From Haemonchus contortus (lineage: Eukaryota; Nematoda; Chromadorea; Rhabditida; Trichostrongylidae): a DNA stretch of 64,000 bases. A program made the position numbers and the translations under genes. The notes beneath the pieces are model-generated. The model was not told the origin of the DNA, did not search any database, and was given only the letters and a program-made list of their open reading frames with translations. Positions within the stretch are counted from its first letter, which is position 1. Every line of letters begins with the position of its first letter. Positions 1 to 13,500 of the stretch are shown in pieces. The stretch spans positions 37,325,505 through 37,389,504 of the forward strand of contig LS997567.1 in NCBI GenBank assembly GCA_000469685.2, in the 5' to 3' direction.

Positions 1-640
1 CTTGTTAGTAAGTAGCACAACACACACAATACCACTATTATTACTTTGATCTCTTTAACTGTACAAGTATGACCGCGACACTTTTGTTTCCGAAAGTTTT
101 TTTTTCAAATGTATTTGTATGTGTGTGTGAAAATACGTGGGGTTCTGGTTGGGTTGTAGATGGACGACGGTGTGGGGGGTGGGTATCAATCTTCTGATCC
201 TAATGAACGTACGACGTACATTTCTGTCGCGAACCAGTATGATTCGTGGTTGTACCACATGAATTAAGGGAGTAGAGTGGGATAAGAGAGATAATTTGAG
301 ATAAAAGAGAGATTTAGAAAACACACTGACAGTGTAACAAATGACGATGACGATGATGATGGTCCAGACGACAATCCCACGATCATACCAGGTCAGAATG
401 ATGGCGAGCATGAATCGTTTGAATGGATGAGATGTCGTCGTCTTCATCAGACGACGTTTACACACGACACATGTAATTAGAGCAGGTGTACGGGGGTTTG
501 TTTAGGGTCCAGATGAAACACAAGAAAATACCGGGGGAGCAGGCCGCACTCATCAAAGGGGGAATGCTCGTTTATGTAAGAGAAATAACATGAGAGTTGT
601 TGTGCAAATCATCATACACAGTTGGTTCCGATACGCGAGT
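1..640 (-). other. apl-1 3' flank / probable 3' UTR
   Basis: This stretch lies just downstream of the apl-1 stop codon. It is likely 3' UTR, at least near 640. I see no AATAAA on the minus strand here, and no CTACCTC let-7 seed match, which I looked for because C. elegans apl-1 is linked to let-7 family timing. The transcript end may lie outside the window. ORFs here are short and look like chance. Confidence 0.4.
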
Positions 641-1561
641 TCAAGCCTTACTGTCGAAGAATGAATACGTCGGATTTTCGTAGCCGTTCACCTGCATTCC
701 AGCCACATGACGTTCTTCAGGAGTGTATACGTCGACCTGAAAATACATACGAATTATTGGCACTTTTTCAAAGCCCAGTGATCAGATTCTGAAAAAAGTC
801 GGTCGTCGAAATCCCCAGACTTCGTGATACAGTAACCCAAGATAAGGGTCCTGGCTAGAATGGCTGTTTAGGGAAACGCGCTGCTGAGTCGGTTCTGAGT
901 AATCAATTCGCCGCACGCGGCAATCGCGGATAACTTGCCTCGCTGTTGCAGTTCTAGTGTTCTTCACAGTCCTCAATCTATATGGGTCATTATTTTCGGC
1001 ACGATTCTAGTGTTACTCCTTTGTTCCTGCATTACATAACTGCTGCGTTACTTCTGCTTAAATCTGCTACATTCCTTTGCGCGCGACGTCGCACGTCTCC
1101 GCGAAGCGACCATTTTGACACAAATGCACCACAACCGGCTCTCTATCACCCCGCAAATCCGGTCGGTCCCATGGGCCCAACGGTGCTGAATCGTCTGTTG
1201 CCCCTTACTATGTGCCGTATATGAGGCGGGTCCGCATGTCCGTCTGTGGCCTCTTCTTTCACACCATCTGATTACTACGTAGGAAGTCTGCGGACCATGA
1301 AAACAGACTTTAGTAATGAAATGGCTCCCATTAAAGACCCAATTGGCTGTGGTCGAGTAACAACTCGATTAAGAGTTGAGTTGGGACCAGTTTTTGTTAA
1401 TTTCTAATTTTTAGAAAACTGACCTCGATGAACCCGTGATGTGCTCGTCGTCGTCGTACAACAGTAGCAACCAACATCGTTAGTGAGACAATCGCTACAG
1501 CTGCAACGATGAATACCACCTGTGAGGATGAGAGCAGACCACTCTCCTGATACATCGACTT
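641..1561 (-). CDS. apl-1: apl-1 exons 18-19: membrane helix and NPTY cytoplasmic tail
   Basis: Exon 18 (1424-1561) starts after a TTTAG acceptor and encodes a 14-residue juxtamembrane piece, a roughly 21-residue hydrophobic helix ([20 protein letters not shown]) and the stop-transfer RRRR. Its donor is GTCAGT. Exon 19 (641-736) encodes [15 protein letters not shown], then [11 protein letters not shown], and ends in TGA. YENPTY is the conserved PTB-binding and sorting motif of APP proteins, and the tail appears almost unchanged from C. elegans. Confidence 0.94.
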
Positions 1562-4500
1562 CTAAACAGCAAATATTATCGACAAAACACAACAACACAG
1601 TAAATCTTCGGTCAAGTACCAACATTTCAGTGGAGAATTAAGCCAAACTAACTTAACGTCTTTTCTCGCTTCCCTTTCCCGAACTCGTAGTAGCCTGACT
1701 TTTACAAAATATCATGGCTCATGAACACCCAAGATACCTCTTGAGGTGACGTTCAACTTTTGGTTTCTAACTACCCTTACTGTGACTCCACATCCCAAGA
1801 AACCAGGGTTGAAAAAAGTTATTTCCCTGATTCCCTGTCGTAGTAATCATTGGTCAAGGTCTCAATGGAACCTCAAGATATTCACCACAGAACCCAACTC
1901 GCCCCACTCCTTCTCCCACACCATCCAGCCACTCCTTTCCTGAACCTCTCCCCGTCTTTTCGGTTTGTCCCTACCAGGTATAAATGCTTGACCAACTCTA
2001 CTACACAGCGAGATTACTTCAAGACGAAACGTTTCATGGCGAATCAGGGATGCCATTCGAACTAGTTTTTATTCCGCTGAACATCACCGTCCTAATTTGA
2101 TAGTCATTTCCCAGAATGAGTTTGTTGATGCTGAAAACTCGGTCTACTTCTTAAACGAGCCAACACATCAGCCCCTACCCACAGCCGATCAAAAGATCCC
2201 TTCCCAACAAGCTACAAGTTATCCAAGAGTAAAATCATGCTTTCAGAAACTATTCGAGTTTCCGAGAAATTTCACGTTCCTAGTTTCTAGCAAACTTTTT
2301 TTTTTAAATCAAACAAAAGTACTTTTGCAAGCGCTGAATAGAAACCTGACAGCGTCATTCATGGAAATACGTTTGACTATTTAGTGCACATGGTAATTAC
2401 CACTAGTGATTTACCCTTTCACGATGACCGTTGCCAACTGTCGAGCTCAGGCTTGAGAGCGACTTTTTGGAGATTAAATTCCATGAATGACCTTTGCAAA
2501 AGTGGACATCGTGAGTGAGCCTTTGGAAAGTGCAAACATTTCCTGGCCCAGACATTGACATTACTGGTAAATTGCCAGTATAATCGAGGTCATAATCTTT
2601 CAGAATTTTCAGCCAGATCAAACTGGTTCCTAATGGGGATTCGAATGTCAAATAGGCTTTTTTGGCATCAGGCCTTAGTGAGAACGATTACAGAACGATT
2701 CGTCAACCCAAAGACGAATACGGTAGGGTAGCTACAACTCATTACTAGTACAATACACTTAGCCCATGCTTCGTTACCTTCCAATTGGATAAGAAGTTCT
2801 GGTACTCATTTAAAATATGTATCAAACATATGTCCTAAATGTAACTTAGAACGAACCTGAGTTTGAATGAGTTTTTCTTGGCGATAGAATGCCGGTTTCT
2901 CCTCGATGATCGGTTCAATATCGACGCGAAGTTCCTTGATGGATTCCTGAAGAGCTTGCTAATTAGTAATTTTATCGAGTAATTTATTATAAGTGGGCTG
3001 TTTTCCTATAAAAAAAATCGCAAAAAAGGAACAAATAAAAAGCACCTCATCACTTTCATCCGAATTGGAATCATCGTCCATGGTGATCGGTTCAGTTTGT
3101 ACCGATTTCTCGATAAGCTTTGGTGGTTCGGGCTTCTTCACTTCCTCTTTTCTCACGTATTCGATTACCTACAAGAAAAACCAGCAATTTTACAAAACAA
3201 TTGAAGTAAAAGTAACGCAAAGGCACTTCAAGTACTTACTTTAGGTTTCTTCACAATAGGATTCTTCTTGACCTCTTCATCATCCTCATCCTCATAGTAT
3301 TCATCATCATCCTCCTCAGAATCGTGAGAATCCTCGGACAGAAGCTAAACCAACACAAACTCAGCTAATCCTCATTACATCCGTGCTTTCTCGTTGAATT
3401 ACTATACTACTTACAATTTTGTAAAGTAAATTCACTCAAAAAGTCACCTTCGCTGGCTCCTGGGTGGTAGTCTTCTGTGTGGTCGTGGTCGTGGATGTTG
3501 TGGTTGTTGGAGGTGCTTTCACATCAAGCTTAGCATTGGGATGGGATTTCTCGTAGGCTTCCTTGAATAGCAGTCATTTAATAAATCCAATTTAATTTAA
3601 TTTTTCATTTAATAAATTCTATAAAAATGAATTACCCTGTACAGATCCACCAATTTCTTGTTTTTCGCGTCACTGTCGAGCGAATTGAGGGCATTTATAG
3701 CGCTGTCAGACAGTTCAGGTGTGTTCTCACGTCGGAGGTCAGACCAGTACGCCACTGAAATATGAGATTATTTCCCTGCGAATAACGTTTAAAAAGCAAA
3801 ATGGGTAGAAAACCAGTTTCCGGTCTTTGATGACGTCATTTTCATTACTTCTTGACTTTATTACTGTCAAAGGCGTAACAAGTTCACTCAAATACCATAC
3901 AAATTTAGCTCCAAGTTCATGTTCACTGAAAACTTTCGACCATTTACCCCCTGTTTGATTCTGTAACGGCCCTTCAACTACCCGATACCCCGATACCCCC
4001 CCCCCCCTCTACAAATGCTCTCGGAGTAAGCAGAACGTATCCCTCTCCTGTGCGGGCACTCGCTCCACCGGAGCAGAAAGATCTTGTTCCAGATCTAGGA
4101 CTTCGCTGCAGGATGGAAGCTAACGAGAGGGACCGGAAATGAGGATGCGGGGAGCATGCGTAGGAATCCGGAAATGGGAATAGCCCCGCTATTCTTTCGA
4201 ATGCTATCAAGTCCGTATCAGAGTGTGTCACCCATACACGACAGCCTAATTAAATCAAAACCCATCATTCAGGGTATGGACTGCAAATCCCTAAAACACT
4301 GAGTCACTCAACGTTGTAGCATCATCCCCTTCAGCGGTAAATCGCTCGCCCCTCGAACTGGGGGAGTTACAAAGTCAGCATTTTATAGAGCTTCATTCGA
4401 TTTAGAAACCCAATACTTTGTTAGAAAAGAGTTTTACATTCGAGGGCTACTTCGGCCCTCATCACCTTCCCTTGACTATGAGGGCCCAAGCTACTTTGGT

Positions 4501-7500
4501 GAATAGCCGCTCCCTTTTGCCTTCAAAAGTGAATCTGGTAGTTTTGAAGGTCCCGATCGCAATGGACGCATCTGATGGATTGGTAGCTTCATCGTTGAAC
4601 GGCGGTCTTATCCCAGGTGGCCAACCACTCATTCACGCCCGTATAGAACGCCCTAAGGGGCTCCCGATTGATGGTCGCTCTAGACCCACGCTCGTGGAGA
4701 CCGTTTTTTTTAAGGAGGGGATACTGAAACGAAAATTCTCACCTGCAATAGGACGTACTTGACTCTCGAGGTCTGGGAAGTCGCGTAGCATGGCCAAGGT
4801 GCCATTGATACGCAGGTCGATGTACCTGAAAGTTACCAGATTTAATTTTATCGATCGCTTTCCCTCATACCCATTAAATTCATCGATCGATTTACCTGAG
4901 CCTGTGGAGGACTGTTGGTTTGAAAGCCGCAGCTTCAGCCTGATCGACACGCAGAAGGTGGCGGTATCGGTTGATGGTGTGAATACGATCCTTCTCCTCC
5001 GATCGGATGTAGGTCTAGAAGGATACACATTTAGGTGTTATGCATAAACCAAATATTAAATAGTAAGCAGTAATATTGTTATATTGTTAATTCAGTTACT
5101 CAGAATGACTCATTAATGACTTAAAGACCTTGAGTGTTTTCAACACATGATGTTTGTTGGCTGATTTGTCATGCATGGCGAGTGCTTGACGGTATTCGTG
5201 GGTGGCCTAAAAAAAGTGAAACCTGTGAATAATGGCCTAACCCTGAAAAGAAATAACGGGAGAATTACTCACAGTTCTCTTCTTCTCGTTAAGGATAGCC
5301 TGTACACGCTCTTCGTGGGTGGTCTCGAGCTGCTTCTTGAGTCGTTTGTGCTCATCTTCCAACGATGCAACAGTCTGCAATGGAGGCAACTTATGATTCG
5401 AACTTACAATAAAATTCTTAATTTTAAAGATTTTCTGTTATGATCTAGAGCAGCATGACTTCAATGCCTAAGTGACTGGAAAAATAATGAACCCATTCAC
5501 TTTCTTGGAGGGACCTAATTATGCAGAGGATTGCGGAATGAATTGTTAATAAAGTTCATTCCGGTAAAGAAAAAATTCAAGAAAATCCCCACACCGGTTC
5601 GGAAGCATCCCAAACTCAAGAGTTTTCCGTAATGTTATCCTCTGAATCCCAGTAGAGTAATCAATCACCTTCTGGAAACGATTTGTCATTGACACTTTGA
5701 ACGACTCAGCGCCCTTGGCATCCTTCGTTTTCATCTGCTGATAGCGAGCTTCCAATTCTCCCCATTCCTTCATGACCTATAAAAGTGATATAAAATAGTC
5801 TGCAAAGGGATCGAACCAACATAAATATTGGTCTCATAAGAAAAGTCTTGTTCGGCCCTCTCAAAATAATGGATTTCCGAATCTTCGAAAGAAAAGGAAA
5901 CGTAAGCTCAGTTCAGGAGGATAATGACAGGGATCATTCCGACAAAACCCTATACCAGTAGAGTTAACCATGAGCAACAGGAACTACATCATACTGTGAG
6001 ATTTTCATGGCTAGGCTTTTGATTAGTTAAATGTACTTTCTATGCGGGGATAGCCCGCCACAGAGAAAGTCCTATTTGTTTATCTGAGACCGGGTGGACC
6101 ATATTTGTCCATTTGGGAAGATGCCGCATTTACGGGAAGTGTAAACAAATCACATTCAATGACTATCTCGTGTATTTGATGAATTTCGAGCCACCTTTGT
6201 CTGATGTTCACTTCTAAAAGCTCTTCAGAAGGCGATCATGACGTGGGACGTAAGAACCTCAACGAGGAAGAAGTCGGTCGTCATTCGGACGAGTAACAGA
6301 AGATCTTTCGTCATACTGACGAGCTCATCCCCTAAAACGCCAAGCTGCTCCTTATCATTCAAGCCAGTAGAGCCGACTCTTCAGGAAACCCTAGAGCAGG
6401 CCTGAGTAACTCTGCGAAATCCATCGCGTTCCCTGGGTCATCCACTCTTCAAACATTCGCGGGCTGAAGCGATTGTCAGCCAAGTACTACTTGAGGTCCT
6501 CGCCTTCAAAACTCGCGAAGTAGTGTTTACAATGGGACCCTGACTCACGAACAGTCGTTGAGTATGGGAATTCCGCTGCCCGAGATGACATGCCAAACAC
6601 AGCAAAGGCTTGAAAAGCCTATTTCCACAATTTTGGGACCTGGCCCCAATTCTTTCCAATTCTACCAACGACCATAACGGCCTACAACTACTAAATCGGA
6701 TCACCACGCGCGGCGATCACGACCGTTACCTTGTCAACAGTGGACACATAAGATTAGACCCATAAGGAAACCTAACTAGGGCGGGCCATTTATTCCGTCA
6801 CCTGCGACCTACTTTGGGGATAAGTCGTCAACAAAACAAACAAGTGCCGATCTCATATAATGGGTTTCTCACTGCCACAAATTTCAAAAGTTGGTGGGCA
6901 AATGTCGAGTAAGCAGCAGCATGGATGGGGCTTTCGGCGTTTTCGGTGTCAACGCACCCTTACACTTGTGGCTTCAATGAGTTCTACGCAAATCCATTAC
7001 TGGAGCTGCTAGTGTGCCCGAGTTGAGCCATGTACAGGGATCCTCAACCAAAATGAATTTCCAATTCCGGTCTGCAATAATCGGCCACCCCGGCGCTACA
7101 GATTACGAAGCATGTGGGAGGGCTCAGTGCTTCCACTGGTCAAATTTCCCGAATGGAACACCAGCTGTTTTCAGAAGAACACCTACTTTAAGTACTCGCG
7201 AATTTCCAATGAAATCTCGTTTCTATGACTGTCCCTTTACTTATAATTTATTCATTGTTGGTGGAATACATAACTCTCTCAGAGTTATTCTCGTTGTTGG
7301 CCCGAACAATGACCTGTTGGATGAGACCAGAAGCCATGTATAGGGCACGTCCATAGTGGGGCTACGGCATGAGTAGCTAGTTCTAGACCAATGGGTGGCT
7401 AAGGTGGAAAATTTCTTCCAATGAAGCACCCAAACTTGTATCCCCCGTTGAGTGTGACCACTAAATGGAGGCAACAGAAACCCTCGGAGCCTCCGCAACT

Positions 7501-10500
7501 ACGCTGAATGGACTAAATGGCATCCAAGGTGGAAGTATGAGGAACAAGGCAGTCTGTAATCCTATGTAGGGTGCACTGAAGCTTGTAAGCTGTTTTTTAT
7601 GATACTACATTTTGTAAAATACTTCGTATTCGCTTCAAAGTGCCCCCAGAGCCCTTAAAAACAATCTGCGACCTTTGGAGAGTTTCAGTTCTTTGTGCCA
7701 ACAAGTTCAACGGCTCTCTCAGAATCGGAGAGCCTAACAAGGGTTTCTACGACCCAATAGAAGACCATGGCTGTCTTTTATGATGGGTGTGGCTTGGTCG
7801 TCTGGATAGTTGCCCATAGTTGGCAAACTCGTTTTGTGGGAAGCGCCGGGTTCCCCGATGCACGTGACATACGTGTATTTCAAACAGACAAAAGGTTTCA
7901 CGGAGAGGATTTTTTTCAATGAATCATTGACGTCTTTTGAACAAAATAGAAACATTCCCATCGTCGGTAAGATTCCACAGGCCACGAGCATGTCTGATGG
8001 AACGGTCCCTGCGGGTGACTGAGTGTTGACAATCTGTGTATATTGGCTTAACGGCAAGGCTGGAATCTCTATAACCCCAACGAACAGCACCCCTTTGTGA
8101 ATAGGGCTAGACGCTTGAGAGTAGAAAACGAGTTTCCGTGATTACGTAACCCGAAAAACACGGGAAGCGGCGGCCGAGGAATTGGTGAGCATCAACAGAG
8201 CAATTGTCGACATTCATCTTAAAACCACCACTCCTGAATACTTGAAGAGGCAGACGTTTCTAATTGGAACCCTATAAGAACTGCCCTTCATAGAAGCACC
8301 ACGGGTCCAGTCATGCCCGATTTCGTTCAACGACCCATGAGAGAAGAGGGAATGACTAGCTCTCAAATCAGAAGTGGCCGAAGCGGTTCGTCAGACCAAC
8401 GATTGAAGGGATGCTCATATATTTTCGGACATCACCCACCACACGTAGAGGCTTGTTCCGCACGGCCAGCTTGGACCGAACACCATTCTGACACATAAAA
8501 AATGGTCGAGTGCAATATTGTCCATCCAACATCTGATTGCACTTTTATCCACGGAGTTCAAGGTCTCTCTGCACTTCACTCTCGGCCACACAAATCGCTG
8601 TTTCACTAAGGAAAACGGAAGAGAACAAGTAAAAGTCCATTCAAACTGTCCCACTGGATACAAAATCCACCCAATCCCCCAGAAGCTGCCGAGGAATAAA
8701 CCTGCTTAGTTTATTGTTTATCGTTGTTCACTGATTGCGAAAGTTCATATCTAACAAGAACGAGCGTGGGTCCGGGGACCCGTACTTAGGGCTTTCATTA
8801 CTGAAATAATATATCAACAACTAATTGGCAAGGCTACACCAGTTGCACCAGGGACATCAAATCGCCATATTCCAAACATATTGGACCAAGGGGGTAACCG
8901 TTAAAGACCCTGTTTCCTCAGTTTTCTGCCGCCCTCAGGCTAGTATGTGATAAACTGAATTGCCCTGTGGAATCTGCACTACCGGTAAGAGGATCCAGTA
9001 GTTGATGTTTGCTGGTGATATTGTTTTTGTTGACGGCGCTCTTTGAGTACTCTTTTCAATCGCTCACGTGCAGTGTACTGTACATCCGGTAGACCTTGGC
9101 GGATACAAAACAGTCGCGTGACGGGATCCAACTGGAACGCTCCACTTCCCCTGAAGTTCACTGCGGTCTGTCCTGAAGACCGTGACCATTCGATGCTCAT
9201 ATTTAGCAAAGGCCACCACGTTCCAGCCATGGAATACAGCCCGAACGGAAGAGAGTGAAATTCAAAGGCCAGTCAAAGGTCAATGGGGGCAAGTAACCTT
9301 AGCAGTATTGACAAAGCACACTCCCTCTGGCGAAGTAGGGAAATCGATACTGAGAACATCATCCTCATTAATTATAAATTATTCTAGGGAACAAAGGGCA
9401 CAGCATTCTCACAGCTTCAATGGTTACCAAGGGACATTTACCTGACCGTTTTTTTCGCGAAGCGAAAGGTCCACTTAGGACAAACAAGCCGCTGAAATCC
9501 TTCTTTGGACAACGAAGGCGGCAGGTCGCAACTGCGATCTATCCTTGCAAAACTGAGAAAGACTTTGAAGTGAATAAAGAAAAGTTCAATAGCAGTACTA
9601 AGCATGGAATTCGAGTAGTTCACCCTGAGTGGATGTTCACATAACTGTGATCGCCCTCAGACTGACTGAAACTCATGCACAAGGGTCAGGAGGTGCCATC
9701 GCGCTTACTGCGAGCGTAATTAGGTCATAGGGCACCATATGCACTCTGCCACAATGTTATGCGAAATAAATAGCTCATAGGAGAACTCCTGCACGTCCTC
9801 GACAACAAATTCTATACTTACCTTTTCAATCTTCTCCCGATGTTTCTTGTCTAGTCGATCTTCGGCATCCTTGAAGTTCTCATGTTCATTAGCAGGGTCC
9901 TTGTTCTTGAAATAGGGATCCTGGCCCTCAGACGATTTCTCGTCAGACGACTCTGTAATTTCAGATACTATTTGGAGTATTGCGCTGGCTGCTCTATAAG
10001 AAGTTTTTGGCAATAATTACTACTTAATTACCTTCATCACTTTCATCATATTCCTCATCATAGTCATCATCATCCTCTTCGTCTTTGGGCAGCTTATTCG
10101 CCTTTTCGATTGTTCGAGCACCGACCACTGGGACCGTGATCTTGTCTGAAAATTTCTACCGTCGTTTTGGGTTTCCAGAAAAATCTTCAATTGTTCCCGA
10201 TCTTTCTGCACTTTGAAGGTAACGAGAATTTTCGGCAATAAACCATAGGCTCTGACACCGACGTTACTGCTTTTTACTGTTCTCTTTCCAGCTTTCCCCT
10301 CTCTCTAGGTCTCCACTCGGTCCCCTGCAAGTGCTAAAGCAAATGTGGGGTTCGACGCGATGTTTGCCTACTGACTCATGCACTTCCTATGCCCACCACA
10401 GAACACTGCAGCACAATTACGTACATTCGTAATCGATGATGTCATGGAATTACTGCTTTACAAGTACTGTATCATCGAAGTTTTGTAAAAGACTACACTT

Positions 10501-13500
10501 ATGAGACCCTCCAAATTGCTCTTTGAACAATTTACAAAAAAAAGTCCGTACCAATTGATGGACAGCATACAAATTCTACACCAGTGAAAAGATCGAGACT
10601 GCATGGTTCGAGTACAGCAAACGATCGTACAGACATAGGTTTTCCATTGAATGTCTAAAAAGTAGATACTGTAAGTAGTTAATAGTGAGTCATAAAGTAA
10701 CAATAGCAATTGAATCATCATAATCGGACCTTGATAGAGCACTGTTTTGTGGCTTCGTCACGCCAATGCTGGTAATCATTGCAAGATTCACCGGAATTCA
10801 CATGAGAAAAACGGCAATCGTGCGGTACTTGTAATGCTTCCGATTTGAATTCGCCATCTTAAAAAAACAAAAGGAAATCGTCAATTGGAACATCGTCGTT
10901 CACATATAAATCTTCAGCATTGAACGGATCGTAATGACGAAAAGGGGCCGGTCGGTGTGCATCAAAGACAATTTGATGAATATATCCATTAAGACATAAA
11001 AGGAATTGAAGGAAGATATGATGAAGTGGGTCGGCATTGATGAAACCCTAAAGCGTGCCCTAAGTAATCGATACCCACCCTCAAACGAGGAGGTGCTTGC
11101 CGTTTCACGTGCACTTTGAGGGTACCAGTCAAAATTCATAGCAAACTTCATAACCTGTTCGGTAAGACTTTTCACTAGAAATTCGGGTTGACTGAACCAT
11201 GCTCACCAAGCAAATAATCGTGTAAACATGTAAACAAAGTGTTTATGTCGCAAATAAGTCGCAGTTCCATCCATATCACTCTCAAGAGACGTGTACTGCA
11301 CGGTTTGAAAAACAACTACATACTAGTGATATTGCTATTACTATTATTATTACTACTATTAATCTGATTTTATACTATGTGGAAATACTACTATTTTGTT
11401 AAATTGATGACATGCTCCATGGCAGTCAAGTGAAGAGGGTCCACTAGACTAAACTGACTCGCGACAGGGACCAATCAGGACCTTAATGACGCTCGCTCGA
11501 GCAAATCGATGATTAGAGGGGCGACAGGTGATACACGTGATAATTGCCCTAATATTATATCAATAAAAAATCACTATTTTCTTATTTTTACATCACTGTT
11601 AAGTTACGAGCACGATGCCGGGAACCCCCATCACTTTATTCCGTTACTTTTGATAGTCTTTCAATCTAATGTGAATACTATGTGAATCAACAGCATTTAC
11701 GTCTATTTGAAACGTTTGTTGGGAAAATGCCGAACTACGGTAGCATTGAATCCTCAGAAAATAACACGAGCAATCGAAAAAGCCACTTTTCTCTCAAATT
11801 CCCTAGGCTTTTGTCCTTGAATCAATCGGGAGTAAATTGTCAAGAAATGAAGGTAATTAGTAGTAAATAGCTCCGTTTTGACTACTCAACAGGACTTCAG
11901 TTCTATTCAAAAAAAAAGTATTTTCCAGTTTTGAGACACTCTGAAAAAAGAGGTGGTAGAAAATCATAAAAACAATCCCGAAAAAGACCCCCCATTAGAA
12001 GTGAGTGTACAACTTGTTGTGGGTTGTTATCGGGGAGCTCGTTGGATGTCATTCAATCGGAGCCCCTTTTTCACTAGGATCTCGAACATTCTTTTCAACG
12101 GCCCATGTTGTGCTGCTGTCAAAAACACTCGTAGGTTCAACCCCCCCCCCCCTTCTTTGCGTTATCGCTATGCCGTCCGTAATCCTTTTCAACGCTCGGA
12201 ATCACCCGAGAGTAACCCATCAATCTTACGGAACTTATCCAAAAGAAAGACTAGCCATATGGAGATGCCTATAGTATTAGGTTGAGTCATAAGTCCTCGG
12301 ACAAATTGGCAATGATAATATTTATCTTACAATTTTTAAACGATAATAGCGAATCATTTGAAATATGCCCCATTGGCATCGATGGTCTCCTGCCAATGCT
12401 TGGGCAAATCGTAGATGCCCTTGCTTTAGAACGCTGGGAGCTGGCCCTTGGAGAACTGCACCAGTGCCATTTTGATGTCGTCGCGGGTTTGAAAGTCCTG
12501 GCCATCCAGATGACGTTAAAGATGGGGAAAAAGGCGGTAAACCGAGGGATCCAAGTCTGGGGAACATGGTTGGTGTGGTAAAATTGTCCTGCCGAAATTC
12601 GACAGTTCAGTTTTGGTTGTTCTTGCAATGTGAGGGCGAGCGTTGTCGTGCTGGAAGTGAACTTTGTGCTGCTATGGACGTGTAGCTTCGGGATTCGCCT
12701 TCAAATTCCTCACTCGCGTAATGTAGACGTGTGCAGTCACTGTGCATCCTTCATCTAGCAGCTCCCATTATTCGTGAACGTGAACGCTCCACCAGAATCA
12801 GAGCATAACCTCCTTGCGTGGACGTTGGGTTTGGGGGAGTCTTCTGCATGCGCACCTTTGTCAATCCATTGAGCACGCCGGTGAACGTTAGAGTAGAGGT
12901 TCGACTTTGCACGACTGGTAACTAGGTACTCGAGCCACGTGTGGTGCCCTTGAGCGTGAGGAGAGAAAGAGCCACGTCGTCGCGGCGGTCTATGTCATAC
13001 TGCTTCAAAGCATGAGGCATCTATGGACCGAGCTTTCGCACCTTGTCGATTGACTTCAGTTTACGAGGAACTGTGGACTGACTCCCCAAGTGTGACTGCC
13101 AGTTCAAGAGTAGTTTGATACGGATCGGCTTCTACCTGGCTCCGCAGCACCTTCAAACCCAACTTCATTGAGCGTCCCGGACGGTCTTCATTTTCGATGG
13201 AACAGTCGCCCGATGTGAACTTCTGGTGCCACTTGTAAATTGTACACCTCCTGCTTGTGAACGTCCTTCATACCTCTACCGATTGCCGCGGGTTCATGGC
13301 CAGATAAAAAAATAAATTTGATGGTGTTGCGGATGTGGAGGTGAGACGGCTTGAAATCATGAGGCATACTTGCTGGAAAGGGAACAGTTAGGTGCCTTCT
13401 CCAGTATGCGTTCGGAAGAGCTTTCCATACTCTATCTAACAATACCTTGCACATTCATTTTCGTCACATCTTTCAAGAGTTATGATCGCTAAAAGTCATC

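Noticed and set aside
1..640. Possible let-7 sites or polyadenylation signal in the apl-1 3' flank
   Set aside because: No CTACCTC seed match or AATAAA found on the minus strand in this stretch.
10458..10742. Minus-strand 94-codon ORF
   Set aside because: Out-of-frame shadow of apl-1 exon 5; the true frame encodes SFAVLEPC and GVEFVCCP.
12282..12628. ORFs of 80-113 codons on both strands
   Set aside because: They lie within the mariner and are fragments or antisense of its broken transposase.
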